From Plectrocnemia conspersa (taxonomy: Eukaryota; Arthropoda; Insecta; Trichoptera; Polycentropodidae): a DNA stretch of 64,000 nucleotides. Both the position numbers and the translations under genes were made by a program. The notes beneath the pieces were generated by a model, which saw nothing but the letters and a program-made list of their open reading frames with translations, was not told the origin of the DNA and searched no databases. This document shows positions 23,560 through 35,185 of the stretch, in pieces. The stretch is from NCBI GenBank assembly GCA_009617715.1, contig VTFK01000057.1:1-64000 (forward strand), written 5' to 3'. Within the stretch, counting starts at the first letter, position 1. Each line of letters starts with the position of its first letter.

Positions 23560-25529
23560 ATCTTTGGGAATGTATTAAATCCTATTTAAAGAAATACCTG
23601 CGATGAATACGATAAATTTTTGAATGATGGTAAATCTGTTTTTTTACATTATATACATATAAGCCTTTGAGTTTCTAAATTAGCTATAGTCGAGGCAATG
23701 ATTTATCCAAAAATATATATACAATACTTTAAATGCCGATTATAATAAATATACAGAAAAAAATCTATTAATATTGGGCATTATCGAATAATACTTTCAA
23801 GCCCTTTCTATATATATAGGTATATATAGTAAGTACCAACTTGTATTAAAACCTAAATATTTAGAAAAGGAAATATCTTGTGAATAGAAAGATAACTTTA
23901 TTTTTCCTGTAAAACATAGTATTGTAGCATATTTAAAACTCAATGGCTCATATTATAATATACAACATAATTGTGGAAGATATTTTACAATTTTTAACTT
24001 CTGGTTACGTTATTTAAATAAATAAAATTATCATTTATATTTTATAATAAACAATTAGAAATACTGGTGATTTTTGTTGTATCAAAAGCAATGATGGAAT
24101 CGATAGTCTCAAAATCTTATGAATACTTAGGGTATAATCTGGAATTACAATTTTGCAATTCTACTTAAAGATTATCCGTAGTATAAACTCTTTCTAATAG
24201 TACATATAGAATGTTTTTATTTAATAAGTAAAATAGTACACATATTTAAATGTGCCATGGATAGAATTTCTTAAAATCTCGTGCGAATTATCCATATATA
24301 GTTAAAAAATAGAAGAAGTACCTCAAAAACTCAATAGAATTGAATGTATTTATTTTTATGATTTTAAATTAAACGACGGTGATCTATCGATCTATATTTT
24401 TTTACGAAAAAAATAAACGATTGTCATCGTTGTTTTAGCATGAACAAAATTTGGTAGTTTCTGTGATACAGTTTTTTAACGCCTAATTTATATTGTTTGT
24501 GAATGATTCACGCATTGAAAACACCTGTGTTTAGTACGTCTTGGAATTTATTATAGAAGTGCGTCACTTAGTGTAACAATGTTTAGTAAGATTAAAAATG
24601 CATGGTTTTGGTACATGTGTGTGCATACTTAATGTTAAATATATAAATTGGCAGATATGTATATTATTTTGTAGTTACAATGTGATAACGGATTTGGTCG
24701 GATCGACGTTATTATTAATAACGGCTGTGATAAAAAGAAGAAATTGATGAGACGCTTTAATATTATAATATTATATGAACGGTGATAGCTTACAGTAGAT
24801 GGATTGTAACGTTACAATGTTTTTATTACTTAAATTATTTCATATTTTTTCATTATATAATAAACAAATATATTATTATTAATCATGAATTGGATCGTTC
24901 AAATTTCATATGTTTAAAGTGCCTGAAACGAGGTATTGAAATGTACTGTGAATATTTTAGTTTTATAAAATGGATACGCAATTACAAACGATATCTTTGT
25001 ACTCACATGAAATACACGATACGTTGCCTAATCTGTTTTTTTATTATGTATATACAATAAGAACCTAAACCAACCTAACCTAACCTAAAAATCACCATAA
25101 ACATCCACTAATAAATAATATGAAAATTACCAGTATTTGGCGAGATAAAAAGAATTTAGATTAAATTTTTGTTCAAGAAGGACAACATTTTTGAAGAGAT
25201 CAACCTCCCAAAAGAAGATGACTGATTACATTAATTTAAGCTATATAACATTTTCTTATTTATGTGGAACTTGTGAAAACGATTTTTGTTTTATAGAACT
25301 TAGACTCCCACAGATCTAAAAGTGACAATGTTATGTTTTAATTTACACTTCACATATATTTTTAGTCGCGGTGGTTGCATTACTTCCTTTTTTAAATCTA
25401 TTCTAATACTTTTTTTACGCGATCGACTATTTCGCTAAGGACAATTATTAGAGATCCATTATGATATTATATGGTATTCCATTTTTAAGTTATTATTAAG
25501 GGGTAAATATAATATTCTTATCGCGTACT
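23560..25529. other. Intergenic, no gene seen
   Basis: AT-rich. A short run of AACCTAACCT units (25062-25089) resembles the insect telomere motif TTAGG but is only a few units long and degenerate. No coding signal. Confidence 0.4.
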
Positions 25530-25800
25530 GTCAAATTGATTTGCATACATTTTAGAACAGCACACTAGCTCCCTTGGGCTAAATTATATTTTCGCTAACT
25601 GTGAAAATGTATATTTACTGGTAAAAATGTATTTGGACTTTTCTAGTGAAAATATAACTTCACTGAAAAATACACATTCACTGTAAAATTTATATAAATA
25701 ATTAGAAGTATGTAAATGTATTTATTACTGCGTATAGAAAGATTAAAATCACATAATTTTACTAGCGCCTGCCAGATAAATTATATTTTAAATAATTACT
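25530..25800 (+). repeat. Fragment of a dispersed hAT-like repeat family
   Basis: Shares several blocks with the element at 49065-49665: ACTGGTAAAAATGTATTT, CACTGTAAAATTTATA, AGTATGTAAATG, TCAGATAAATTATAT or a close variant. It also shares its first 35 bases (TCAAATTGA, ATTTTAGA, CAGCA) with 29404-29440. No clear termini were found. Confidence 0.5.
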
Positions 25801-26354
25801 CACAAATTAAAGAGTACAGAATAAAAATAAATATTCAATATAAATTTTTATAAAAAATATTGAGAACTTCTGAATTGATATAAAAAAAATCCACAAAAGC
25901 CGAATCATATATAAAAAAATTGTAAAATAAATTAATGAAATTTAAAAGTTTAAAGGTGTTGAAATAAATTATTGAAACATACTAATACAAAAAGTAGTAA
26001 AATTAATCAAAGCAATAAAACGTTGAGAATCACTGACTTTTTTTTTTATATACTTTACTATAAATGCAATATAAAATAATAATAAATAAAAAACAACAGG
26101 AATATTTATGGAAAAAACTTACAAATAACTCACTCCCAGGTGTGTATTAACAAATTAACAAATGTGCATAAATTAACTCACTACTCAAAGGTTTAAATGA
26201 CGCATTTTTCTGTACAAAATGGTTTTAATGCGTTACTTTTAGTTAAAAAAAGTATGTGATAATGAAGCTAGTATGCTACAAGTATATAATTATTAATGAC
26301 CAACTAAAGGGGTTAGTTGAATCGGTTATTAAAAGTTTCTAGGAAATTCAAAAT
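25801..26354. other. Intergenic, no gene seen
   Basis: AT-rich. A stretch at 26120-26210 (AACTCACTCCCAGG ... CAAAGGTTTAA) resembles the right end of the TTAA element at 22379. Confidence 0.35.
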
Positions 26355-26720
26355 GAGCTCGGTATAATTTACTACAATTAAGAAATCGACAAAATGCACC
26401 AAGAACTGCAACTTCCGACTCCACTGGTGAATAGAAAAGATACAATTTTCTTGCATGACAATTCGCAATCATAATATGAGCGATGAAATATTGTCTCATC
26501 TGCCAAACTCAACTTCTTACAAAGTAAGATCTTCAACTACCAATTGCTTGTGCAAAACTATGCTAAATCTAGAATTCTGGAATCTCACACTACCAAAATT
26601 AAGGTGAACAGATTTTTAAAATATCAAAAGCACTGAAAAACTTGAAAAAAATGCCATCAAGGAAATTTTTGAGGAAAACATCTGGTCATCTTATCTAAAT
26701 AAACTTGTGTCTATTCTATA
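26355..26720 (+). pseudogene. Mariner (SETMAR-type) transposase remnant
   Basis: From about 26362 the + strand reads GIIYYN, a stop, then EIDKMHQELQ, TPLVNRKDTIFLHDNSQS. This matches the mariner core GVIYYE...LD.....L..K.PALVNRKGPILLHDNARPH. It retains the second catalytic D of the D,D34D triad (LHDN). Later frames give LEKNAIKEIFEENIWSSYLN-type sequence like the mariner C-terminus, while the YSPDLAP.DYHFF block is lost. Stops and frameshifts show it is dead. No terminal repeats were identified. Confidence 0.65.
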
Positions 26721-26949
26721 TTATTGGTGCTTATCATTATTAATAAATAAATAAAATAATAATTGCAAAAAATATTTTATTTAACCAAGCTGTAAACCAA
26801 TACTATCGTCCTCTATCGTCAATAAACAAAACTAAAACTTTTAGCGTTAAATATGCTCAAATAAACGCTACTTATCCCTTATATACCTAAATCCCTTTGT
26901 ATAAATAATTGAATCGATTATTTTTAATTTATAAATAAATTATAATTAG

Positions 26950-27320
26950 TGAGATGAACATCCGCATATCGCAGACGGCGCCACCGTCGCTTCAGACAGG
27001 CGAGAGGGGTAAAGGGAGGGTAGGCATCGCTTGGATGACGTGTCCCGGTGGGCGTCCGGTCGATGGCGACGGCGCCCCCTCTGCCTTTACTTTTTTCGTT
27101 TTGCACCAAAAATGGCGACGATTGCGTAAGGCTGCACGCAAGCAGCGACCAAAATGCTACCATAGACCGGCAAAATATGAAGAAATCGCCATCGATCTAT
27201 TGGCGCTTACGACCTTATTGATAAACAATAACATCGATGCGTCAACGCGCCGGGAACACACCCGGCAGTGTTGCCATTTAAAAATATTTTTATTAAGATT
27301 TATCGTTTTAGTACTCGACG
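26950..27320. other. Orphan CpG-rich island, possible promoter
   Basis: A sharp GC- and CpG-rich block in AT-rich surroundings, with AAAAATGGCGACG (YY1/Pho-like) near 27107-27119, a GATGACGT half-CRE-like site at 27036, and CAGTGTTGCCA (complement of TGGCAACACTG) at 27266-27276. Open frames run in both directions (26954-27337 + and 27163-26924 -) but encode nothing I recognise. Composition resembles the beta-tubulin promoter, so this may be a promoter or first exon of a gene I cannot identify. Confidence 0.35.
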
Positions 27321-27339
27321 AAATCATTGAATCATAAAT

Positions 27340-29286
27340 CACATCCAGTCATTACAGAAACGAAGATCTTCGATCAATCATCAGATCACTTATTTAATTA
27401 TTCCGGTCGAACACTTACTGGATACTTTCTTTATAAACTGTAAAACGTACCTATATGATTCATAACATAAACGCTATTGGGTTGATAACTTTCAATTTAC
27501 TTTTTATTATAAATTATCTTTATAGTAAATATTTATCACATTTCTTTTAAAACGAATTCGTGACTAACGTACATACGTGTTTAAGACATCGGTTAAATTA
27601 TAAACTAATGTATAACCATACATTTTGGTTCTATTCATCAGAAAGTTGCTTAGCCTATGACTAATACATAAAACGGCATCACGCATTACGAAAACGTATA
27701 AAAAGATTGAAGGCTTTCGCAGAAATGCACGCCATTAAAAAAATAATATAATAAATCAAAATATAAATACATTTCGTGCGTTGATTTATATTTTTTTTCA
27801 ATTATAAGATTTGACAAGAAAACAAATCCTAAATTAATTTTTAGGGTTGCTTCTAAGCGCGGCCGCTATTTTTGATCAATTTCACATTCTATTTAGGTCT
27901 CCATAACTACCGTCTATTGTGTTACAGAGCCGAACTGTACAAATATGTGTTTTAATATTATGAAATCAATAAATGAATCAAGTTTTCACACTAGATTTAA
28001 AAGTATTTTTCTTTGCATAAAAATGAAGTACAAAAGATTCAGTATTTATAGAAAGTTAGATAAAACTGCGGCGTAGCTAGGGTTTGAGCTGCCCAGGGGA
28101 AATCATTAACTTTGCCCCCAATTAACAATCAGGTAAAATAACGGAATTCTAGCCATATATTCAATTTAAAAAATCATTAGAAACCTCGAAAAATAATATA
28201 TTTTTTTACATATAAAGTTGTAATCAGCATATCTTAACGCAATTCATTAAGCAATTTTTGTTTTTATGCATATGCATAAAATCAATAGCAATTGAGTAGA
28301 TTTCCGAAATATTGTGGGATATCGCGCTAAAATTTCCCATTCAACGCAATTATTGCTTTAAAAGTTTTTTTCTGAACTGACGTAAATTATATATGTAATA
28401 AAGAAACGCATCTTTTTAATATAGTTTCGCTGAAACAATAATAAATTATCGAAATCGCCATTGCTGTTTTTATCCAAACACTCGGCTTATACCAGTGAAG
28501 TTCCGGCTTATACCAATGTATATGCCGGAACTTCGCCATGTAAAAAATATTTTTCCCTTCAATTCTGCACTGAGCTCGCCACCAGTGTAGTTCACGCCAA
28601 ACGACAAAGACAACTATTAAATCACATCTATAAAAATAACATGTTAACTATGTAGTTTAACTCATTCTTGTCATAAATAATATTTGGTTTAGCATCTTCT
28701 AGCCGTTTTCTATCAATGCAATCATGTTAATGAATTCACACAAAACCTAACCTAGTGTATATGAGTCTTTCAAAAGTAAGAGTATTCATTTACCATTTTT
28801 ACCGAAATTGAATTAGGTATGTCATTATATAAAAAAAATATTATTTGTTATTAGCTTCTATATTTGTTTCGGAGCAGAAATTGGTGAAAGTCTTGAAGAG
28901 TCAAGGTTAAAGATTAGTTGAGGTGCAAAACAAGACGTTTTGCTTTGCTTGAGGTCCAAAACTGGTTATCGCATTAATGGTTTATGACTGTACTGGAATT
29001 TTGAAGGAATTTACAAACTTTATGATTGAAAGAATGCCGTGAGAGATGCATTTAAGATTCCAGCCTACTGACATATTCAATTTAATGCATCAATACAGAT
29101 ACTCCTAACTTAAAATAATACGATTTTAAATTTTATTTTGTACTTAAGAAAACCTAATTACAAATCCGATATAGAAGAATTCAATTCGATATAAAAAAAG
29201 GAAAGCAATTAAGATTATATTATGCTATCAAGTTTTAAGATCTAGAAACAATTTATTCTTATATGCTTCACTACTATGCATTTTAG
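27340..29286. other. Intergenic, transposon end near 28069
   Basis: AT-rich. GGCGTAGCTAGGG at about 28071 followed by GCTGCCCAGGGG resembles a hAT-type terminal sequence, without a visible partner. 28461-28655 is slightly richer and carries a short direct repeat (GAAGTTCCGGCTTATACCA-like units at 28480-28520). No gene recognised. Confidence 0.35.
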
Positions 29287-29343
29287 ACTTGACCTAATGA
29301 AAGTTCTAAAACAATTGGTTTTAGAACTTTCATTAGGTCAAGT
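29287..29343. repeat. Perfect inverted repeat, 26-bp arms
   Basis: Arms 29287-29312 and 29318-29343 are exact reverse complements (ACTTGACCTAATGAAAGT... and its complement) around the loop AATTG. It could form a stable hairpin. A related half (AACTTTTATTAGGTCAAG) occurs at about 42872. Confidence 0.85.
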
Positions 29344-29403
29344 TGGGTTTGATTAATTCGTGTAGGTTTGGGTTTGAACAGCAAATTAACGTTTCGCAAC
29401 TGT

Positions 29404-29608
29404 CAAATTGAGTTTTGTAGATATTTTAGAGCAGCATATCATTTCACTATCACCTATCAGGTAAATTTTTCACTATCACCTATCAGGTAAATATTTCTAT
29501 TTCATTCAGATTTATAATATTTAATCAAATGACAGGCATTTTGCTGCTCATATTCAAGGAAGGGGCAAATACCCCTACCTGCCCCCTCTCCCCTAAATAC
29601 CGTCCCTG
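29404..29608 (+). mobile_element. Right end of a hAT-like element
   Basis: The terminus ends ...GTCCCTG at 29608. The last 95 bases (ATTTAATCAAATGACAG... then C-rich CCCCTCTCCCC) match the right end of the complete element at 49065-49665 in order and spacing. The left end is missing. Inside is a tandem duplication of TTCACTATCACCTATCAGG (29443 and 29469). Confidence 0.5.
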
Positions 29609-29611
29609 TCT

Positions 29612-29925
29612 TCCACATCAATATCTTCGGTTTCGTGGCAAAAATAATCATGTATCTATAGCACTCACATCGAATGTCACAGTCCGACTTTCATAATTTT
29701 CAAAAAAGTAGGGCCCAATGACACCGCCTGACCACAATGTGCACCAAGCAATCACTTTTTTGGCATGTAATCGTCTCTTGTGAGTTGTGATCATGTGAAA
29801 CAAATCACGATTTTGCAACACGAAGTGTTGAAATATACCTCAACAGAAAATAAAATTTTCTTTGAAAAATCAGCATCAACTTTCTACTGCTCTAACACCC
29901 AATCTGCATAATTTTTTTGCATCTT
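29612..29925 (-). pseudogene. Mariner-like DDE transposase remnant
   Basis: On the - strand one frame gives WVLEQ, stop, KVDADFSKKILFSVEVYF, later PKKVIAWCTLWSGGVIGPYF and ENYESRTVTF. This matches the insect transposase core ...D.dF..KI.FSDEAHF ... WCALW.GGVIGPYFFEN..G..VTV. The catalytic SDEAHF block is changed to SVEVYF, so the first D is lost, and there are in-frame stops. It lies four bases beyond the hAT-like right end at 29608. Confidence 0.7.
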
Positions 29926-30499
29926 AAGTCATAACCTTATTATAAAGCATAGTGATTAACTAGTGAAAAGTAGAATACCCATGATTGCATTTATAATTCT
30001 GTAAAAGGATATTTATGTCTATATAGGCCCTAACTTCAATTTATCGATGAATTTATTATTAGACTACTTGTCGCTTCTGGTCTAGTATAAACAATTAGTA
30101 GACTTAAGACGCTGGTCAGACAACGGGCGTCTGTGCATGAGTTTCGGCTATTTACAAATACGAACGTTACTCACGAGGCTAAACCAGACCTCCTACCTGA
30201 GATGGCACGGGCAGATTTTCAGCGTCACTATGACGGGTATGAAATATTATTGTTAAGGTAGGAAAAAGAGATTTCGTTTAATTTCTACTAATTTTATTCC
30301 GTTAATGTTTTAACGAGTATAAAGCCACTGATAGATATTATTTGCTTAGATTATATCTGTATTTTACATTTACATTTCAAGTGATTTTCGGCTGTAATTT
30401 AATCAATTATTATTATCAAATGTTCAATCAGTTTAATTGAATCCGTTCCCAATCTATATGATTGTTTCTACACCTTGCGTGCGATTGATGAGAATACAT
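29926..30499. other. Intergenic, no gene seen
   Basis: AT-rich with a somewhat more complex patch at 30100-30240. No recognised feature. Confidence 0.3.
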
Positions 30500-30533
30500 T
30501 TTTGGGCGCCCTAGTACCTAGGGCCGGCCCTGC
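30500..30533. mobile_element. Single hAT-type terminus
   Basis: Complement begins CAGGGCCGGCCCTAGGTACT then AGGGCGCCC, a form typical of hAT non-autonomous ends. No partner end was located. Confidence 0.35.
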
Positions 30534-30920
30534 CACGCCCAGTTGGCCGCGACATATTCTCATGGACGCTCAGCGATAGCTTCCATTATTCATGCATATC
30601 TATATTAAATAATATAAAAACAATGGACGGCCATGACTTCCGTTGTGAAGAACCTAGCCCAGTTTGGGCGGGCCGTCGCTCGGCAATTGTGGCCCAAAAT
30701 TAGCCAGGTGCTGTCAATGTTTCAATTGAGGCGGTGTTTGGGAGGAAAAATCACCAAAACGGGAACGAATTTCGCCCACTCAGACGAGACGAGATATAAT
30801 AATTTAATAGAACAAAAAATATAGTACGGTTTCAACGATGGCGGACGGAGAGTTCAGCAACGAATTTTAGCGGAAAACAATGATGCTTTCAGTTCGCACA
30901 AACGCCAGATGCTCTAAACT
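30534..30920 (+). other. Less AT-rich block with a 63-codon open frame
   Basis: An open frame at 30633-30824 begins MTSVVKNLAQFGRAVARQLW and is followed at 30838 by CAACGATGGCGGACGG, another ATG in good context that stops after ten codons. The N-terminus is amphipathic and basic, like a mitochondrial targeting or small inner-membrane protein, but I could not match it to a family. It could be an exon, a processed pseudogene or chance. Confidence 0.25.
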
Positions 30921-33900
30921 CAAATGGTCATTTTTAATAGATAATATGTCACTATTTTGAAGAATCCAATACCTTTTTAAATTTCGTTTGATAGCTTGAA
31001 ACACTAACATATTTATTCATTTGCTTCAAATTTTAAGTTGTATCTTTTTATCTAACGAAAGAAATGATTCGTAAAACATATTTAAAATAAGTTTTAAAAT
31101 ATGTAAAAAATTGTTTTTTTTTTTATAACTAATACTTTAATAAAAAATAGTGATTTTTAGATTTTTCTCGTTATCGTTTTAGTTTCTCAATTAGTAACGA
31201 ACAATTTTAAATAAAAAATATAGTGTTTTTTTTAACTTTATCATAAAGTTTTTTTTGGAACATACTTTTTTTTTCGCGCTCTTTTGTCATGCACGCGTGT
31301 GTCGATTCGCGATTTTGTTTGAAAATTTTTTGTCGGTGTGGTTTTGTCCTGCGCGCTATTTACTGTGCCAATGTAAAGTACAGTTTTTTTAAGTTTCAGA
31401 ACTATTTTTTTTAATAAATGAGAGATAAAGAAGCCGCGAAACTAATAAGAAGCTCGTTCCAATTTGACCCTTTTAAACTCCATTGTAACTATGTATGTTC
31501 AAAAATAAGTTAATAGGGTGTTCCAAAGCTATGTTATGTCAATCCCATAATAAAACGATGTGGGAATGTTTTCTAAATCTCTACTTTAAAAATATCCTTC
31601 GTATATGTATGTTTTTATTTTTTTTAATTGATTTTATATAATATTAGGCACTAAAAATCTTTATGATTTTATTTAAAAATAACTTATTGCTTATATTAAA
31701 ATAATGGCATGGTAAGTTAGGCCAGAATATTTATTTGTATAATTTTTATATTTTACTTGCTCCATGTTGAATACAGTTTTAGTTCACCTGATATTCAAGT
31801 ACAATATTATATAACTGTGAATCATAAATAAATCACTGAAGGGTATATTTTGAAAAAATCACATACCAGTGCTTACATTGTTAATTGTTAACAAACGATT
31901 GTAAAGAGTTCCCATTGCTCCTAAGCAAACATATTCCTAGCTAAATGTGAAAAGTTTATTTTCTCCAGTTATCGATATGAATATTTTTTAAGATTGAAGT
32001 CTATATTTTTTTTATCGTTCGCGATCTTCGATTCTCCTCCGCTGGCAATCAGAAGAACGGTAACCGAACCAGACGTTACACCTTGATGGTTCCGAGTTCG
32101 TGTCCAGTGGAGGAAGACGCTATTAAACGAGGGCGAAGCCAACATTTACCCATTTTACAGACACACACACACATTCTCCATAAATATTTCAATCACCCTG
32201 CCTTTCCTGCTTAAGTTCTCGAGCTCTCGTGGAAACTATGGCGAGCGTTGGGAAAAGCGAACCTACGACAATGAGGCGAAATCTCACTTGGCCTTATCTA
32301 GAAAATATCTCAAAGACGCTTCTGTTTCACAGCTAAACATGCTAGTTAAAATATCGTTTTCGAACGTACTGCAGTAATAACATTTACATAATTACGGTAT
32401 TTCACTGTCGAGTGGACAAAATCGACTTAATTCTTCATGGAATACTGGAAAAGATCTAATTAAAGAAGAACATTTTTCAGTCAAAGCCAGATGGTATTCC
32501 AAATGTTTATTCATTATATTATTTTATTGGCAAGACAATACGTCTAGTTACTATTAGATTTTAAAAAATATTTTGCGTTTATTACCATAATTAAAATATA
32601 TACAAATATGGAAAGTAGAATGCAATATAATAATATATAAAAAACGAGACTAGGTTAACCATAAATAAAAGTGTAGAAAATATTATTTGCATGTAAATTA
32701 ATTATTGACCGTTACATGTTATATCAAAATCGAGTTTCTCTACTTATATATTTTTAGATAAATATAATACAATATATGTTTATTATGATAATAAGGAATT
32801 GAATGCAAAGTAAACGCTCGATTAAAGAGCACAATGATTCTCACAGAATCACTCTCATTAACTGGAATTATGATCACTCTAATTAGTACCAACTCAGCAA
32901 AATTCCTATGCCTTAATTAATTAATTAAAGCATAAATAATTAAACATTAATTTATAGTACAGTTTTTGAGAGATTAATATCTAATTCTAAGTAAAGTATA
33001 CTCATGTGTTTTTTAGTTGTAGCTTTAAAAAAATACTTATTTAATTAGAAATGAGTTTTTGTAATTCGAATTATGCGTGTGGTTTTCTAATGGGGTCTAC
33101 AATATATGTGTGTTTAATAGGAATAAGGATTTTTATACCACAATAAACGTATTTATCATTTAGTACTCAGTTTACTCAAGTAAAAAATCATGCGATTTGC
33201 AGAGAATTGTTCCAAATTATAAAATGTCTATATTATATTATAAATTATCATAAATATGTCTTTAAATGTACTATTATTAAGATGCTATCATAATTGATTA
33301 AACGTGTTACTAAAATTGATTACATCTGAATATATTTAATAATATATAAACTTGCTACATTCATACATACAATACTAGGTGTATATTCTAAAGAAAGTCG
33401 ATGCACAAAATGGCCGTAAAATCTTCAGATACCGTTATATTGTGTTCGTACCAAAAACGCGAATTTGTTAGTGTTATAAATAAATCTAAGAGACTGTAAT
33501 GCAGAAATCGAACGGAGAAAGGTCATCGCCAGAAACGGACTCACGGAGGAATTCCACTTGTTGATTTGCGATAAAGCTCTCTTTGGGTATTCCTTTTACA
33601 CCAAACAACCTCAACTTACACTTACTCGTTTTTATGAATAAAAGAGCTTGAAATTTAATGTGTGTCCGGGCGGATTGAAGATGAACATCAGACCGTATAT
33701 TCTCGTGTAAATCGGCCTACTAATTTGTCGATTGACTGTTTTTTATCGGCTTACATCCGCAAACTTTCTCATACTAAAGAGCCAAGGGTTTAATTGTAGT
33801 ATAAATAATGCTATGGCGTGGAAATTTAGAGTTTTGCTAACAATATCTAATGCTTTAAGAAAATGGTCATAACTTTTAAATTCTAGAATCGATTTAAATT

Positions 33901-34360
33901 GTTTATATGTAGATAATCTGAAGACACAAATGAAATAATTAAACAACCGTCATCTACCTTGATACCATATTAGTGATTTGGGTTATTATCTGTTTTTATC
34001 ATATATTATTTAATTAGAATATTCCAGCAGTTTGAAATGTGTCTTGGATTGCATAAATCTAGCAACAATATAATTTATAGTTTCATTATCAGCCTGGAGA
34101 ACCGTAATTATGACCATTTTTATGGTGTTAGGGTAACGGTCAGTTATCCCTAAAATCACCCACTTTCTGTTAGCAATAGTTTTAATGTTCCTATTCGCCA
34201 GGCTGCTAAAACGTCGTTTCTTTTGCACATGCTTAGGATAAAAAATATGACTCTTAAACAGGTCTTGTAAAAGTTTATTGCGACGCCAAGATTATATATG
34301 ATAACTATAGATCCATCAAAAAAAGAATGGTACATCTATTTTTTAAATGTCTTCAACTAA
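30921..34360. other. Gene desert, no feature recognised
   Basis: AT-rich. It contains an ACACACACAC microsatellite at 32161 and a mixed patch at 32020-32160. Minus-strand open frames at 33743-33946 and 34010-34228 do not resemble proteins I know. Confidence 0.4.
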
Positions 34361-34745
34361 CTTGGGTGTTCCTAAATTCAGATTTTTATCATGTTTGCTT
34401 AACTAAATCTTAATTTGTTGCAGATTTTAATAACACGATTGTTAGAGCCCCCATATTTTTGCGATATTTATACGTGGAACATAGTTTAAAAACTATCGTA
34501 AAAATATTTATTAAAATTAATTAAATTGTTAAAATATATTATTTTTTAATTCCCACCAGTTTTAAAGTAATGGGAAATTTTGCGACAGCAATAATAAATA
34601 AATTATTTTAGCACTAAATTAGTTTATAAATAGTAGACATCTTTTTTAAGCAGTCTATCGAACAACGAATGACGCATATATGCGTTCCCCGTTGCTAATG
34701 AGTTATTAAAATAAATAAATAGTACAATACCTTTTTAAAGTAAGT
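34361..34745 (-). repeat. Tandem diverged duplication, unit 1 (GCATATATGC family)
   Basis: On the - strand it begins AACTCATTAGCAACGGGGAA then CGCATATATGCGTCATT, the same head as at 12119 and 47722. The unit contains TTTGCGACAGCAA on the + strand and AGAGCCCCCATATTTTT. Unit 2 repeats the same blocks in the same order. Confidence 0.75.
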
Positions 34746-34754
34746 GACTGTAGA

Positions 34755-35185
34755 CTGGTTTTTTTCTTAGATTCAGATTTTACTTGTGTTTTGTTCAACT
34801 AAATCTTAAATGTTGCTTAAATTGGGCCATTGTTGGAGACCCCATATTTTTTTGATAGTTATACTTGGAATATAATCTAAAAACAATAATAAAAAAATAT
34901 TATTAAAATTAATTAAATTATTAAAATATTAAATTATGTTTTTTTTAATTCCTACTAATAATGGCCACTTTTGCGACAGCAAACCCAAAATATAGTTTGA
35001 AAAGAAATATGATAAACAATTATATTAATTGGTATATTGTAGTAAGTTAATACTAAATTAATAATAATAAATAAATAGTAGTCATGTTTTTAAGCAAGCC
35101 TTAGAACAATGAATGATTGACATATGTATGTGTGCTAATGAGCATAAAGATTATTAGAATAACATAAATATCACTATACCTTTTT
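34755..35185 (-). repeat. Tandem diverged duplication, unit 2
   Basis: Parallel to unit 1: AGATTCAGATTTTACTTGTG, AACTAAATCTTAA, GAGACCCCATATTTTTTTGA, TTATTAAAATTAATTAAAT, TTTTGCGACAGCAA, ATAAATAGTAGTCAT. The palindrome core has decayed (TTGACATATGTATGTGTG). It is a head-to-tail duplication of about 0.4 kb that has since diverged. Confidence 0.75.

Noticed and set aside
24782..25060. 92-codon open frame rich in Tyr, Ile and Phe
   Set aside because: Composition is what AT-rich random sequence gives; no signal peptide or family match.
25062..25089. AACCTAACCT run as an interstitial telomere repeat
   Set aside because: Only a handful of degenerate units; too short to call more than a simple sequence.
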